Assembly: GCA_900088475.1 (NCBI GenBank)
Contig: FLMG01001180.1
Location: 1 to 42,572 of the forward strand
DNA from: Hyphochytrium catenoides
Taxonomy: Eukaryota > Sar > Hyphochytriomycetes > Hyphochytriales > Hyphochytriaceae
Reading direction: 5' to 3'
Length of the DNA: 42,572 bases
In this document: positions 1 through 12,554 of the stretch, one piece after another
How positions within the stretch are numbered: position 1 is the stretch's first letter
Layout: each line of letters begins with the position of its first letter
Notes under the pieces: model-generated
What the model was told of the DNA's origin: nothing
Seen by the model: the letters and a program-made list of their open reading frames with translations, nothing else
Databases searched by the model: none
Made by a program: the position numbers and the translations under genes

Positions 1-3000
1 CATCATAGTCACTACTCCATCCGTCTATCCATATTTATTGCCCCATAACATCCTTGTTTCTTATGGGGCTATTTGGACTGTGCTAGGGTGATGAGGTTCT
101 TCCCATATTATTCGTTCTATCACTGATGACCCAAAGCAACGGGCAACAATCAGCCAACGGTGGACAAATACTGAGGAAAGCACCTGAAGAAGAGACCAGA
201 AGAAGATGCCTCTCCCCTCCGCTGCTACTATGTGGCGACAGAAGATTGAAGTAAGAGACCTCAATCTTGTTCTTCATCATCAAGCATGGATCCAACAACG
301 TATGAAGGATGGCACCTGGATAAGAGTATTATCCAAGACACAACCGATCAAAAGAGACTCCTCTTCTCTATCATCGTTCCTTTTTATGCTAGATACGTGA
401 CGCCCAGCTGGTGAGGATAGACTCAATGAAGTCGAGCAGCGTCGTTATCCTCCTCTCTCCAATCACTGATCAAAAGGTTTGTTGCGATGAGCGTGAGAGG
501 ATAGATGAAGACATTGATTTGCTTGGTAGCAAGAAGGATGGAATCCACCGGTAATAATACTAGCTATACTACACAAAACGTGAAAGGAAGGGCTATGCAC
601 CACAAAGGGAGAGGACAGAAAAGAAGAAAAGGAAGTAAAGTAGTCCTTGTTGCTCTTACCACAACCGTGAACATAGAATGACGAGCTTAGGGCAGGCGAC
701 AGCAGCGGGCTGTGAGCGACAGTGATATCCTTGTCCAGGACAAGAACAAAAACCGGAAAGGTTCTCCAGGTCTGAAGTAGTAGTCTTCACGACCCCTTAG
801 CCATGAAGAGATTGCTCGCTGCGTTTGTCCAGCGATAAAAAAAATTAGGACTTTGTTTCGCGGACCTCTGGGAAAGGAATTTATATGGAGAAAGTGGGGT
901 GCCGAGGAAACAACAGTTGTTGCGGTCTTCTCAGTAAACCCGCATACAACTACTGGGAGCAGTAGTAGGCTGCATTTTCCCTCAGTGGGTATACTGTTCT
1001 CTTCTAAAGTCAGATCAGTAATAAAGTAATAGGCTGCATCAGCCGCCATTTATTGTCAATCACCTACAGTGCATGGCATGGGTGAATATTTATCTCCAAA
1101 GTGTCAGACTGTCGATGGCCTAGCATGTCAGAAGATTGACCACCAGCGATGATAGTTGTGGACAGCAGTCATCAATTATATCATGATGGTAAGACTATCA
1201 AGGGGAAACAACCGGGCAATGATTGAGAGCAGGGTGACGGAAGGGCGGAGGAAACAGCTGGCCTTATTACACCCGTGCTGTTAGATCTGTAACAATGTAA
1301 ATAAAGGTCTGCGAAGCTAAACTGCACCTCGATGCTGAACCTTACGGAGATGATGATAGTGGTACTTACAGATATTGATATGTGCGGCGACCACGTGGTG
1401 GGTTAATGCTGAAACGAGACCTCTAGAGAGCGTAGTCAGGAGAGTTACGCGGGAAGGTTTTATTGGCAGAAAGCCTTTTCACTCCGGCTTTATAAGTACT
1501 GCCCCTTCTAATAAAAAGCTGAATTTTTACCTACACTTGCAGGAGGACTTTCCATGATGACTAGTACGCTGGCCTCTCTTCCGGCTAATGGCTCTGCCGT
1601 ACAGCCGATAATATTCGGTGCAGAAGATTCTCATGCTCTGGCCAGAAGAAGCCAGAGGAATCCAACAGAGAGCCGTTATCCATAGACCATGGCGACCCGG
1701 CAGCTGAAAGAAGAAGATTTTTTTGGTGGTCCAGTAGTAGGAGTGGACGAGGTTAGATTTGAAGCCCGCAAGGAGGGTGACTGCTTGGAACTTGACTCTG
1801 CTCTACTACCCTTAACAGGAAGACCGGTCACTACAGTGGTGTTCGAGGAGGAGCCGCGCACTATCCGTTTCAGTTATTTCTATCTAGGAGGGGCTTAAGA
1901 AAGTTCGAGCAATCCCACTGTCAGGCGGAGCACCATCACCTGTTTGCTGACTACCTGCTGGTTTCTTCTAGGGAGATAGAACAGGAGGGAGATCATCTTT
2001 TCTACTGCACCACTTTCCTCTCTTAGTGCGGCACCAGAGTTCCTTCTTCGTCCGCGAACTATTTAGAAGAGCGCAGTCTTCAACATTAATTTAGTAGGTA
2101 TTATATTGATGAGCTGACGTAATGATGAGGATCGGAGGAATAAGAGTTAAGGAGGACAGCCACACTAAGCCGGTTACAGGTGAAGCGATAACAGCAACTA
2201 TTTATCCTATTTATGGGACTAGCTACAGTGGGTATGTGTGATGGTGGTCTATAAGGTCACCATCACCCATCTTCTCTCCTTAACGGCCGTTGATGATTGT
2301 TTTACCTTTTATAAGAAATGCGGACGAGTACTTCCAAACAGCACTGTTTCGTCCGCCACTTCGATGCCACCAGCCACCATTCTTCTTCTTCTGAGAGATG
2401 AGCACCATAGCACCATCAAGAAAAAGAAGCCACTTTAGCAGCCTTGGCCTGTCGTCAATCGGAGTAGTGAATGTCGTCTTCTCTCCTTTCATAAAACCTA
2501 TCTTTCAGCTCCTCCAAGCATCACTAAGATGGACGACGACAATGAGAGGAAGAGCAAGTAGTGAAAAGGAGGAGGAGGAGCAAGCGAGGCGGCGCGGCGG
2601 GAGTTACTTTTCACATCACCTTCCCAAGAGTTCACTGAAAACATGAATCTAGCAGAATAATGTGCCTTTTCATAATAGCTGGACTCCTTTTTGTTGGTTC
2701 GCCCGCTCTCTATGTACCCCAAAAAGGTACTGTACTTCTACTCAGCCGCAGGCTTAGGAGGAACTAGACCTTTGAAGATGAAGTTGACACCAGGCAGGGC
2801 AAGCACCCTTTATAACACTATCAAAAAGCAGGATAAGGAACAGTGCAGCAAAAGCAAGGAACTCATGGCAGGCATACGACGTGTCGCTTTCTTTTCACCT
2901 TTCTGACCACTTGGCAATGGAGGACCATGGAGGAGACCAAGCAGTTGAGTATCTTTCGTCTTTTTATCAGGCCGTCGGACATTGGGGCCAAGAGCCATGT

Positions 3001-5562
3001 TATCCTCCTCAGGTAGTCGCCTTCTCAAGAGAGACCTTTATAGCTGATGGTAGAGACCTTCTTTGAAAGTGAATGGTTTTGCCACAGTCCTAATATTGTC
3101 GCTATAAACGCAGGAATTGGCAAGAGCGAATCTCTTGAGGCTTGGGCGGGTCCGACCTGCTATTATTGTCCTTTGTGCTGTGGAGATAGGAACTACTACC
3201 AATCCCGCATCCCTCCCGCTCCCATCACTTGACTGACCCTCGTTCCATTGTAGATAGGCCTGACTAGGTCTGGAATATTAGAGCTTTTTACCGTGTCTAT
3301 CCTTGATATCCCTCTCTTCTACCAAGCCACCTTGGTCTAAGATGAGTTCAGGGAATTAATCGTCTAGGCACTCATGAACTTCCCATATGCTGTCTTAGCT
3401 CCTGACCGCAGCAGAAGAAAAAAGGGGTCCACAATTCTTAAAGATTTATCCCTCAAGCCCTACCTCTTTCACAGTTTTTCTCCTGGTGAGAATCAAGTAT
3501 CGACTCCTCCTTCAAACTCCGCAAGTTCGTTCTTGGAATACTTTTCCAGTCGCCAAAGAAGTTACAAGCTCAGATTTCTTATAATATCTCGTCGGTTCGT
3601 GGGGTGCAGAAGGATTGAGGCGAGGACGGGAACACGCTTACCTGATGGATTCCCACCTGTCAGGACAGGGAGCATAGCCAGCCCGTTCTGAACACATTTC
3701 CGCTAACGGCCACCATTTCAAATCGCTAAGAGTCAACACCTTCAACAAGGAAACATTGGTTCGTTTCTATGTAAGCTTCACTCATTATTTCCCTAGTTGC
3801 ACAAACAGGACTTAATCGAAATAGATTGCGTCTTTTCATCGGGTGAAGTCTACTTTTCCCCAAAAGCTCGTTTTTGTAACTCAGTTGGGGTGACACAGAG
3901 TGGCTCTAAAAACCTTTCCGTTAGGTTTGGTCGTTCTCGTGTACGTGTCGTGCTTTCGTGAGACGTCCTAGCTTTAGAAGGCAGGGGATAGGAAGGAGGC
4001 CAACGGGAGAGAAACGCCATGTGCGTATCTTCTCAGCCAAGTCGATTTCGGTCGGACAGATGCTATCTTAAGCCTCATCAAAAAAAAAGACAGAGTAAGG
4101 TATAGACCAAGGAGAAGAGGTAAAAGAGAGAGATTCGACCAACCGGTCAGCTATGGCTCTCAAGACAGAGCGCCGATAAAGCGTGGAATTGACAGTGAGA
4201 GAGGCGAAGCGGATGGGGCCTTACAGAGGGAAAAAGATCAAGCGTCAGGCTGCCTGGACGGAGGGAGCAGTCCGGAGCGGTAAGAAAAGGGTGGATGCTC
4301 AAGGGGCAATTAGCCGTCTTAGCCTAGAACTCGATCGAGAAGGCAAATGTAGAGGCATTAAGGATGCCCATAAACGTAGCAATGACCAAAAGTGAGACCT
4401 GCGCTCGTTTGCAGGTGTGTTTTCTTCCCCCAGTGGAGCACCTGCTGCTGCAGCTCCACCCTCCTGTTTCTAGAAGAAGAAGTACCTCTCTTCCATCTCC
4501 GCCACTTAGGTGCCTAGAAAGGGAGAAGGTGGGATGAGGAAAACAAGAAGGCCATTTGGAGAGGCCCAAGCAGGATGGGGAAGGTGGTGGCGACAAACGA
4601 GTTGATTCCGCCGCATATTTGAGAAGAGAGAAGAACGTGTGAGTCAAGCAATATTAGCAGAGTTCCAATTATAGTGAGGAGCATGCAGCATGACAGAGGT
4701 AGATTTTATGGCGAAAGAAGCTGCTGGTGAGACACTTACTACCCAGCTACTTACCCTGTAAAGTGATAGCGGTTGTTACTTGGAGCGGTGCGCAGAAACC
4801 ACATTCCAGATAATTCCTTTGAAAGAGGAGGTAGAAACTAGTTGTCGAGGTCTATCAAGTGAGCGCGATCTGCTTTCTCCCTTCTTCTGCTCCATACTCT
4901 ACTTGCGGATCAGCATTTCTGCTACTGCTCCCTTATAAGGCAAACAAGGAGCAAGGCGAGCAGCTCAGCAGGAGTGTCCTTACTGCCTACTAGCTCCCTC
5001 CACTCGATATAAGAAGAGGTTTCTTCGCCGCAGTGTTCGTGCGGTGTTGGACTACTGCTTCACTTACTCTTGATTGAACGTAAGAGGAGGGACAGGAAGG
5101 CCTTAACGGCCTGAGAGGCGTGCTGTTCTATCTTCTTGGACTCATCCCCACAAAGTTATTTTCTTCTCGAAACATAAGAGGTGCCTGGAGGTGCCTAGTT
5201 CGTTGCGGCTTCACTCTTCTCTTCCCTCGTCAAAAATAAGTCAGCTTGAGTCCTACTGTCGCAGTAATTCTCAAGAGCCCATCGTCTTGTTTCTCAGCGG
5301 AAGAAGGTACTCGCGCTGGACGAACAGCACCATCCCAAGAGGGCATCTCGGAGTCTTCTTCCCGTTCCCGTCCAGCTGTATTCTCCTCTGTTAGCCACGA
5401 ATTGTAGGGCTAGAGATATTACACCGGCTATTATCTCACCACGCATGGTGGCCTCCTTACCTGAGGCCGGGTGACTTTTGTAAGCAACCGATACCATCAG
5501 GCTTGCGGAACCAGCTAGCTTGACATAAGCACCGGCGGCGTGCTACATTACGGTCTTGTATA
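1..5562. other. Long region without a supportable gene
   Basis: No open frame here has a recognisable domain, a convincing chain of splice-compatible exons or a protein-like composition. The longest candidate, 105 codons at 3374-3691 on the plus strand, is rich in Ser, Arg and Phe and matches nothing I know. Short purine-rich and pyrimidine-rich patches occur, for example GGA repeats near 2563-2580. I see no tRNA, rRNA or transposase signature. The stretch could be intergenic DNA, a decayed transposon, or UTRs and introns of a gene whose exons are too short to see by eye. Confidence 0.5.
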
Positions 5563-6432
5563 ATGGCAGGTAGTTTCCCAGTTTTCAGTCCAGTTTCTAG
5601 AGAGCGCGAGAAGCCAGTGAGATTGGATCTGACGACTATGGAACCGAGCGGACAACCCGTGGGAGCAGACGGTGTGGTTCGACTCTGTAAGATTCAAGGC
5701 TGCACTAGATATGTCCAAAAGCGAGGAGTTTGCATCACACATGGCGCCCGACGGACGCGATGCAAGGTGGATGGCTGCGAAAAGGGCGCCGTGCGTGGAG
5801 GTGTCTGCAAGGCACATGGAGCGAAGATGAAGGGATGCGCCACGCCAGGCTGCATTAGGCAAGCAGTTAGGGGCGGGCTTTGTATCGCTCATGGTGCACA
5901 AGTCAAGCGTTGCAAAGTTGAAGGTTGCGGGAAGCACTGTCAACGTGGAGGCGTCTGCGTCGCCCATGGCGCGAAGGTCAAGCGCTGCTCAGTTGAAGGC
6001 TGCGGAAAGTATTCAGTAAGAGGCGGTGTCTGTGTCTCTCATGGCGCCAAGGTGCAATACAAGCGTTGCAAGCAAGTGAACTGCACGAGGAACGCGCAGA
6101 AAGGTGGATTCTGCGCCACCCACAATGCTGAGAAGATGCAAAGCGCCGATGCTTCTTCATCATCAGCCACATCGACCAAACAGCCAATCAGTGAGGAAGC
6201 CCATATCCTAGCCTCCATGAAGCAAAGGAAGCTACCTCCGTTAGCTGGAGGGTCAGCCACTACCGCATGTACAATCATGGAATGCAGCGTGGCATCTATT
6301 ATTGGAAGTAGGGATGGATTTTGTTTGACGCATGAGCGTCAAGTGCTTCAGAGGCACAACTGTGCCCATGCTAGCTGCCCAAGATATGCTAAGATTGCCG
6401 GTGTATGCCTGCTTCATGGGAGTCACCGGTAA
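5563..6432 (+). CDS. Tandem WRKY19-type Cys/His zinc-finger protein
   Basis: An intronless 289-residue frame. Six regular units of about 25 residues run from residue 42 to 187, each of the form C-x4-C-x9-C-x2-H, with a conserved Gly-Gly before the third Cys and HGA after the His (for example C42, C47, C57, H60). Two further units lie at 236-257 (looser spacing) and 267-285, separated from the array by a Ser/Thr-rich linker at 195-215. This is the finger of Arabidopsis WRKY19 and of many uncharacterised stramenopile proteins, presumed to bind zinc; its molecular role is not established. No signal peptide or membrane segment is visible. A second in-frame Met at residue 26 could be the true start. 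The lack of introns contrasts with most neighbours and, with the repeated units, suggests growth by tandem duplication. Confidence 0.85.
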   Translation: MAGSFPVFSPVSREREKPVRLDLTTMEPSGQPVGADGVVRLCKIQGCTRYVQKRGVCITHGARRTRCKVDGCEKGAVRGGVCKAHGAKMKGCATPGCIRQAVRGGLCIAHGAQVKRCKVEGCGKHCQRGGVCVAHGAKVKRCSVEGCGKYSVRGGVCVSHGAKVQYKRCKQVNCTRNAQKGGFCATHNAEKMQSADASSSSATSTKQPISEEAHILASMKQRKLPPLAGGSATTACTIMECSVASIIGSRDGFCLTHERQVLQRHNCAHASCPRYAKIAGVCLLHGSHR

Positions 6433-9258
6433 CAAGCCATAGACAAGCCCAGTCCAAATGGCGGATGGCGAATTGATAGAGCAATACGAGCTTCCTTGAA
6501 GGGCTGATACATCTATTTTGCCCCTATTTATGAGATGATAGTTTTGTCTATAAGCAATCATCAATAATACTTTTGGAGCCAACTGCTCCTGCCCCTGTTC
6601 CTCCAAGTTCTTCTGTGCCTTGCGATAGCTCCTGGCTAGAAACTAATAAGCCGCCTTCATGATGCCCACCAGGCAAAGCTGCCGTGCTCCGTTGGATGGT
6701 CGACGCAGACGTTTCCTGCTTTCTCTTCTGCCGAAGATCATTCTATCATCTTCGTCTATCGCTCCTTTCCTTTTGGTTGTTGGCGCCCTTCGAAAGCCGG
6801 GTAAGCGGCTGCTGCAATTATAGGCGGCTGCTGAAATTATATGACAGCAAGGAGACAGTGCTACAGGCAATAATGGAGACGGTTGCCAAGGGTTAGGAAT
6901 AAAGGATTAGGCCAGTGCCTACTACCATCCAAGCGGTGCCCAGCAACAATCACACGATTCGGCTGAGTTGAGAGGCATGTGATCCTGTACCAACCCTCAT
7001 ATGGAGCAGCAGCATACAATGATGCAAGAGGATGGCGAGACTTTACCAGTAGATTTTTGCGGCAGGAACTCTTACACTGGGTGCATCACTAGAAGTTGTT
7101 ACGACGGGAAGGAGAAGATATGGGCTTTTCCCTAACTACAGGTATCAAGAGGAGCGCTATCTAAGCATTAGTCTTCTGCACGTATCATCTATGGGCAGCA
7201 AGGACGCCGCTTGGTCCCGTACGAAGATGTAATTTACTAGCCGTAAACTCCCATCTACTAATCTTTTAGTGGGCCTTATGATCATGACGGCTGCCTTGCC
7301 AGAGGAAGACAGAAGGGGCTAGAGTATAAGCTGCAAGATAGTCCAGGTCACCACCTCTTTCTCTTGTTACGAGTGTCCTTTCCTCACACGTCCTCCTCTT
7401 CATGTGAAGGTCCTAGGAGAGTTGAGATACAATAATCGAGCTCTGCTGCAAACAGCTCGCCTTTAGTTAATGGTGCTTACGACCCTTTTCTCTACGTTCT
7501 CTACGTTGTACGTAGGCCAGTTCTGAGGGTTTTCTCTGATTGAGAGTGCGGAGCAGCCAGACCGTGGTCAGCCGCAGGGTAGCCTGCCCCTGCTGCTTTC
7601 TTCCCTGACCAAAGAAAGTAATGGATACTTCAGACGACGAAGGACTGGCGGATGCCTAGTTGAGATCTCTATTCCTAGGTCAAGCTATGCTCTCAAGGCC
7701 TCCCTGGCCAGCCATTAGATACATACTTCCTCTCTATCTTTCTTTCTTTTTCTCTCGCATCGCTGCGCCATCATGCTATTCTTTTGTCCATCGCTCTTCT
7801 TCCCAACGCCACACAGAGTCTACCGGCTTCTTCCCATCTGTTCAGGTCTCGGACCAAGGCTGTCCGCCATCATCGTCCGACCTATGTGACTTGCAGTGAC
7901 TTTCAGAAACGAAGACACGTTTATTTAGGAGTTATTTTTGTCCTACTTCCTAGTCTCCACCTTGCTTCGCCCATGCCGTGGTTCTTGATGAGTACGTGAT
8001 TGAATGAGCCTTGACACAGAGGGAGACACCGCTCGATAGAGAAAGTGAATGCGGATGGACAGTAACAGACTTGGTTCGTCGCCTGTGGTTAGTGCCCTAG
8101 ATGCTGTGGCTAGTGCTATAAAGGTCCCTACTCTCTCCTTTGGCATCCACCCACCTAAGGCTTTTCTTAACACTCTCTTCTTCTAGTTCCCTCCTTCACT
8201 ATCAAACCCACCACAAGTCCTGCGCAACTTTGGTCTCTTTCTTATGGTTAAAATGATGTTTCCTGTCCCACGGCTCGCTGACATTCTGCATTGAAGCATA
8301 CACCGCTCTCAGCAGCCATCACCAGCCATCATCATGATAAGCTAACCTTGATAACCGCGGAGCCGCCGCAGAACAAGGAAGAGTTGTACAAGTGCTATGA
8401 AAGAGTAAGAGCGCAGCCCCTCCCAGAGTTATAATCCCACTTGCCCATGCTTACATGGTGCTTGCTGTCCCATGCTCGCTAACATTTGCCAGTCAAGCAT
8501 ACATTGCTCTCAGCGGCTATCATCGTGCTGAGCAAGCCCTGAAAGCGAGCCCGATGGATGCATGACGATGCAGGGTGCACACCTGCTATGGAGTTCTCCG
8601 ATCGAGCCACCATAGTATATTGCTCTCAGCAGCCATCAGCAGCCATCATCGTGCTTAGCTTGGTGCTTAGTGCTTAGCTAGCTCAGACTTACTCGCTGAT
8701 CGCAAGTTGAGCCATCCTCAGCAGCCATAGATATTATGTTGCTATCTGATGATGATTGGCTCATGATGGGCGATGGGCCGAACCGCCGAACCAGATTCGT
8801 TACACTTCTAATTTGATAACCTTAATCTGATTCTTTATCTTTCAGTTTTTGTGGGACAAGGGTGGTACTGTAGGTGATGGCTGAGAGCTGGTCTCCTTGA
8901 AGAGTTTTACTGAGCTTCTGATGATGAACATGAGGAAGCTCAGGGCTGGAGAACGGAGACTCACAGGCATATTGCCGTCTGCCACTGTTACCTAGAGACC
9001 CTCTCATCGGTGGGCTGCAGTGGCACTCTCAACGCGAGGCAAGGGACGAACAGAGAGAGTAGAAAGGCAGGTTAGAAGCCGTCTGTGCAGGCTACGAAAG
9101 GGCCACGTACAGCGCTGAGCAGTACTAGTTCTACGAGCCGTTAAGCTTGGGAAGAAACGGCAAGCGTTCGTCTCAATCCTTTCATTGCGATCCCTAGGAC
9201 GGACTTGGCAGGAGAGTCCTTGATACTTCTTGGCTCTAAGGGTTACAGTCGCCGAAGG
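6433..9258. other. Region without a supportable gene
   Basis: Between the zinc-finger gene and the methylthiotransferase I find no coding frame with family resemblance or splice-consistent exons. Short frames (for example 7660-7899 plus, 8822-9007 minus) have simple composition and no recognisable motif. The only structure noticed is a diverged repeat family near 8262-8735, listed separately. The last few hundred bases should hold the promoter and 5' leader of the downstream gene. Confidence 0.5.
8262..8735. repeat. Diverged direct-repeat cluster built on an AGCAGCCATCA-like core
   Basis: Similar stretches recur at about 8262-8338, 8464-8530 and 8617-8660, with a shorter trace at about 8715-8732. 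Copies share a pattern of CTGTCCCA, then GCTCGCT, then AAGCATACA, then a GCTCTCAGCRGCYAT core followed by CATCATCRTG. The first two begin about 200 bp apart; later copies keep only the 3' part. Divergence and truncation point to an old tandem or dispersed repeat, not a functional array. It is not CRISPR-like, since spacing and sequence are irregular. Confidence 0.45.
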
Positions 9259-12200
9259 ATGAATACAGTGTCCTTGAGGTCTATTGCCGCTGCGCGTCCC
9301 GTGCTTCAGGCATCGAGGTCTGTTGAGAGTCGCTTTTTCCCTCTTATAAGCGATGTCGGGCACAATAGTAATATTTATTTTTCACACACAGGTTTGCTGC
9401 GAGAAAAGGTGTCCCAAACGGGACTGCCGGCTTTTCTAGTGCTGCTCCGCATGCAGACGAGCAGATTATTGAACCAAGAAGTCAAACGACAAGAAAGCGC
9501 TCCTTGAACGATGGAAAAGAGCTGAAGGACTTCATTCAGGCATCGCTTGGGCCCTTGCCGACCACGGTAAATACTATCCGGCTTTAGACGAGGACCTACA
9601 TGCAAGCACCTCATTGTTTCATGTAGGAGAGCCGTGAATCAGAAATGTCCGTGCCACACACTGGCTTTGCAGACATGGACCTTGGGCTGCAAGGAGCCAA
9701 TATGCAGAGTCCTGGACTGCATGTTTGTGTAGAAACGTGAGTGAATATCGTCCTCATCTCCGATCTTTCTGCAGAGCTCAAACGAACTCGTTTCCCGTCT
9801 CTCCAGGTACGGGTGTCAGATGAATAGCGCGGATTCGGAGCTCATCCGGTCAATCTTGCTGGTAAGTGAGCCCCCTGGTGGAGCTTACTGATAGTTTGTA
9901 CCCCGCGAGACCTCACCGCACTTGGTATGCCTTTGACAGGGAGCTGGCTATCAGATTTCAGAAGCAGCAGAAGAGTCAGATGTTATCCTTCTCAACACTT
10001 GCGCCATCAGGGACAATGCGGAAAGAAAGTAGGTGACGAGTGTCAAAGATAGGTACTCCGTACATGTGGCTAAATATTCCACCCAAGGATCCGACAACGC
10101 CTTCAGCACTATCGCGGAATGAAGAGAAAGCAAAAGCGTCAACTGTCCGTAGGCGTCTTGGGCTGCATGGCAGAGAGGCTGAAGACAAAGCTGCTAGAGT
10201 CAGAGAAAGTGGTCGATCTAGTCGCCGGTCCAGATGCCTATCGAGACTTGCCTCGGCTGCTGTACGACCATTCATTCTACATCCAGCTTCCATGCTTTGG
10301 TACCCTGACTTCTCTTCCCCTCCTCTCCTTTTGTTTGTCTCACCAGTAACGTCGTTCGTGGAGGAGAAAGGGTGGCCAATGTCCAGTTATCAGCTGACGA
10401 GACCTATGCTGATATCTCGCCCGTGAGAGAAAACCCTGACAATCCTGGAGCTTTCATCTCAATCATGAGGGGCTGCAACAATATGTGTTCATACTGCATT
10501 GTCCCTTTCACTAGAGGTAAGACTGCATCTGGAGGCTTGGCCATTATCTCTCTAGAAGCTGAAACTCATGTCCGCTTAGGCCGGGAAAGGAGTCGTGATC
10601 TGTACTCTATAGTAGAAGAAGTGAGAAAACTCTCTGCGGAGGGAGTAAAGGAAGTTACTCTCTTGGGCCAGAACGTAAATAGCTATCACGACTCGAAGTC
10701 TGAAGGTGCAGGTNNNNNNNNNNNNNNNNNNNNNNNNNNNNNNNNNNNNNNNNNNNNNNNNNTGTTATCTCCATTGAGCCTTCTCATTTGAACCATTTAG
10801 ATGTACATGGCCGGCCGTACGAGGCTGCTCCGGGCTTTAGCAACATGTTTAGAAGCCGGAATAGGCTAGGATATCGCTTCCTGGACCTCCTAGAGGTCAG
10901 TCAATCCCGCAGGATTGTTTGATGCATTCGTAGGGCGCTGAAAGAGTTACAATTATCAGGCGGTCTCAGACGTTGACCCAGAGATGCGGATCAGGTTTAC
11001 TTCACCCCACCCAAAGGACTTTCCGCACGAACTGCTCCAGTTGATCAGCGAACGGCCCAACATCTGTAATAGGTACCTGTCTCTTCTGCTATTTAATCTA
11101 CCTGTGTGTCTCTTCAGCTTCGAGTTCTCCCTAGTCAACATGTGTGCCATCTTGGCTCTTTATGTTCTGCTGGGACAGGTTGCTATTTGTCTTGTCGCGC
11201 GTCACTCTACTTTCGCGAACCGGCTAATTTAACCACAATCTGCTATTCGTGCCTTGCAGCATCCACATGCCAGCACAAAGCGGTAGCACAGCCGTGTTGC
11301 ACCGGATGCGAAGGGGCTACACGCGGGAGGCTTACTTGGAGCTTGTCACTGCTATGAGGTCAGCGACCTGCCTGCCTATAGAGTTGTAGGTCTTTAATCA
11401 ACGAAACGCTTGCAGGGAGATCATTCCTGGAGTGGCTATCTCGTCAGACTTCATATCGGGCTTCTGTGGCGAGACAGAGGAAGACCATCAGGATACGGTA
11501 GCACCCCACACCTCTTCCAGTCTTTATCGCTGTTCTCTAACCCTAGCCCTTCGTGCACACTAGCTGTCTCTTATGAGGATGGTGCGATACGACCAAGCCT
11601 ATATGTACGCTTACTCTCTCAGGGAGAGAACTCATGCCGCTTACAAACTTGAAGATGACGTGCCGCAAGAGGTGAAGCTCCGTCGACTGCAAGAGGTAAG
11701 GATAAGAGTTTAGCCCATGGAGTTGGGGGATAAATGACAGGAACTAGGAAGATGATCGGAGCGGATTTAATTTGGGGGTGGGGGGATGAAAGAGGACAGC
11801 GATTGGACGCGAAGTTTAAAGGATATAGGGCTACTGAGGAAGTCAGCAAGACCATGTAAATGGGATAGACCGTAGCAGTAACAAGGCTCACCAGTCTCAG
11901 GATTAGGCTTAAGGAGAGAAAACACGAGAACCTCCCCGGTCGGGTTGACTGACTTCACTTTTTTGGATAGGTAACGCAGACCTTCCGGGAGAGTATCGCC
12001 CTGAAAAACAAGGCAGAAGACGAACAACGCTTCCATGTCGTGCTGCTAGAAGGGCCAAGCCGCCGATCTACGCCAGAGGCCCCTGAGATCCAGGGCCGCA
12101 GTGACACGAATAAGCGTGTGGTCATGTCTGCAGGTAAGTTACATCCCCCTTCGTCTCCCAGCTTGTTCTCATTTATTCTTTCGCTCTCCTCTATTATTCC

Positions 12201-12465
12201 AGATCCGGTAGTGGCTCCCAGCATTCTCGATCTTCTAGGTTCTTCAGAGCCCGCGGCGCAAAGTGCTCAGGGCTTTGTGGAGTTGGCTTCTGCCTACCCT
12301 TCTGCTGGTGTGAAACTTTCCAAGGGTGACTATGCCTTGGTCTACGTGACCGAAGCTGGACCCTCGACGCTGAAGGCCATACCTATTGCTAGAACAACTC
12401 TCGCAGAGGCTCACAGCGTTCCCATCTTGGCGAAACTTCTGGGGCCCCGTACAGAGAAAGCTTAA
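9259..12465 (+). CDS. CDK5RAP1: CDK5RAP1-type tRNA methylthiotransferase (MiaB family)
   Basis: Radical-SAM enzyme that would add a methylthio group to N6-isopentenyladenosine at tRNA position 37. My model has exons 9259-9317, 9392-9566, 9627-9736, 9807-9861, 9940-10028, 10088-10261, 10347-10516, 10580 into the N gap, 10801-10895, 10960-11072, 11260-11358, 11416-11497, 11564-11695, 11971-12133 and 12203-12465, with joined phases consistent. The N-terminal domain has the three cluster cysteines in [20 protein letters not shown] and VLGCMAERL. The radical-SAM CxxxCxxC lies in [10 protein letters not shown]. The last exon gives a TRAM-like C-terminus. The first exon is rich in Arg, Ser and Ala, as expected of a mitochondrial presequence. 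About 49 bases of exon or intron are missing in the gap. It converges on BTA1 with only 89 bp between stop codons. Confidence 0.93.
10714..10762. other. Assembly gap (49 Ns)
   Basis: A run of 49 undetermined bases lies inside the CDK5RAP1-like gene. The exon entering from the left is still open at the gap, and the sequence after it looks like an intron ending in TTTAG at 10800. The gap therefore probably hides the exon end and a donor site, not a break in the gene. Confidence 0.95.
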
Positions 12466-12554
12466 GGATGTGATGGTGGTGATATCTGTGGGCCTTCTCA
12501 AGGTCACAGACGACTGCAGTATATATATGTTAGCTAAAACATAATGAGAGTATT

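Noticed and set aside
3374-3691. A 105-codon plus-strand ORF
   Set aside because: Low-complexity Ser/Arg/Phe composition, no recognised domain and no splice-consistent neighbours; likely chance.
8262-8735. Repeat cluster considered as a CRISPR array
   Set aside because: Units are diverged, unequal in length and irregularly spaced, and the window is eukaryotic.
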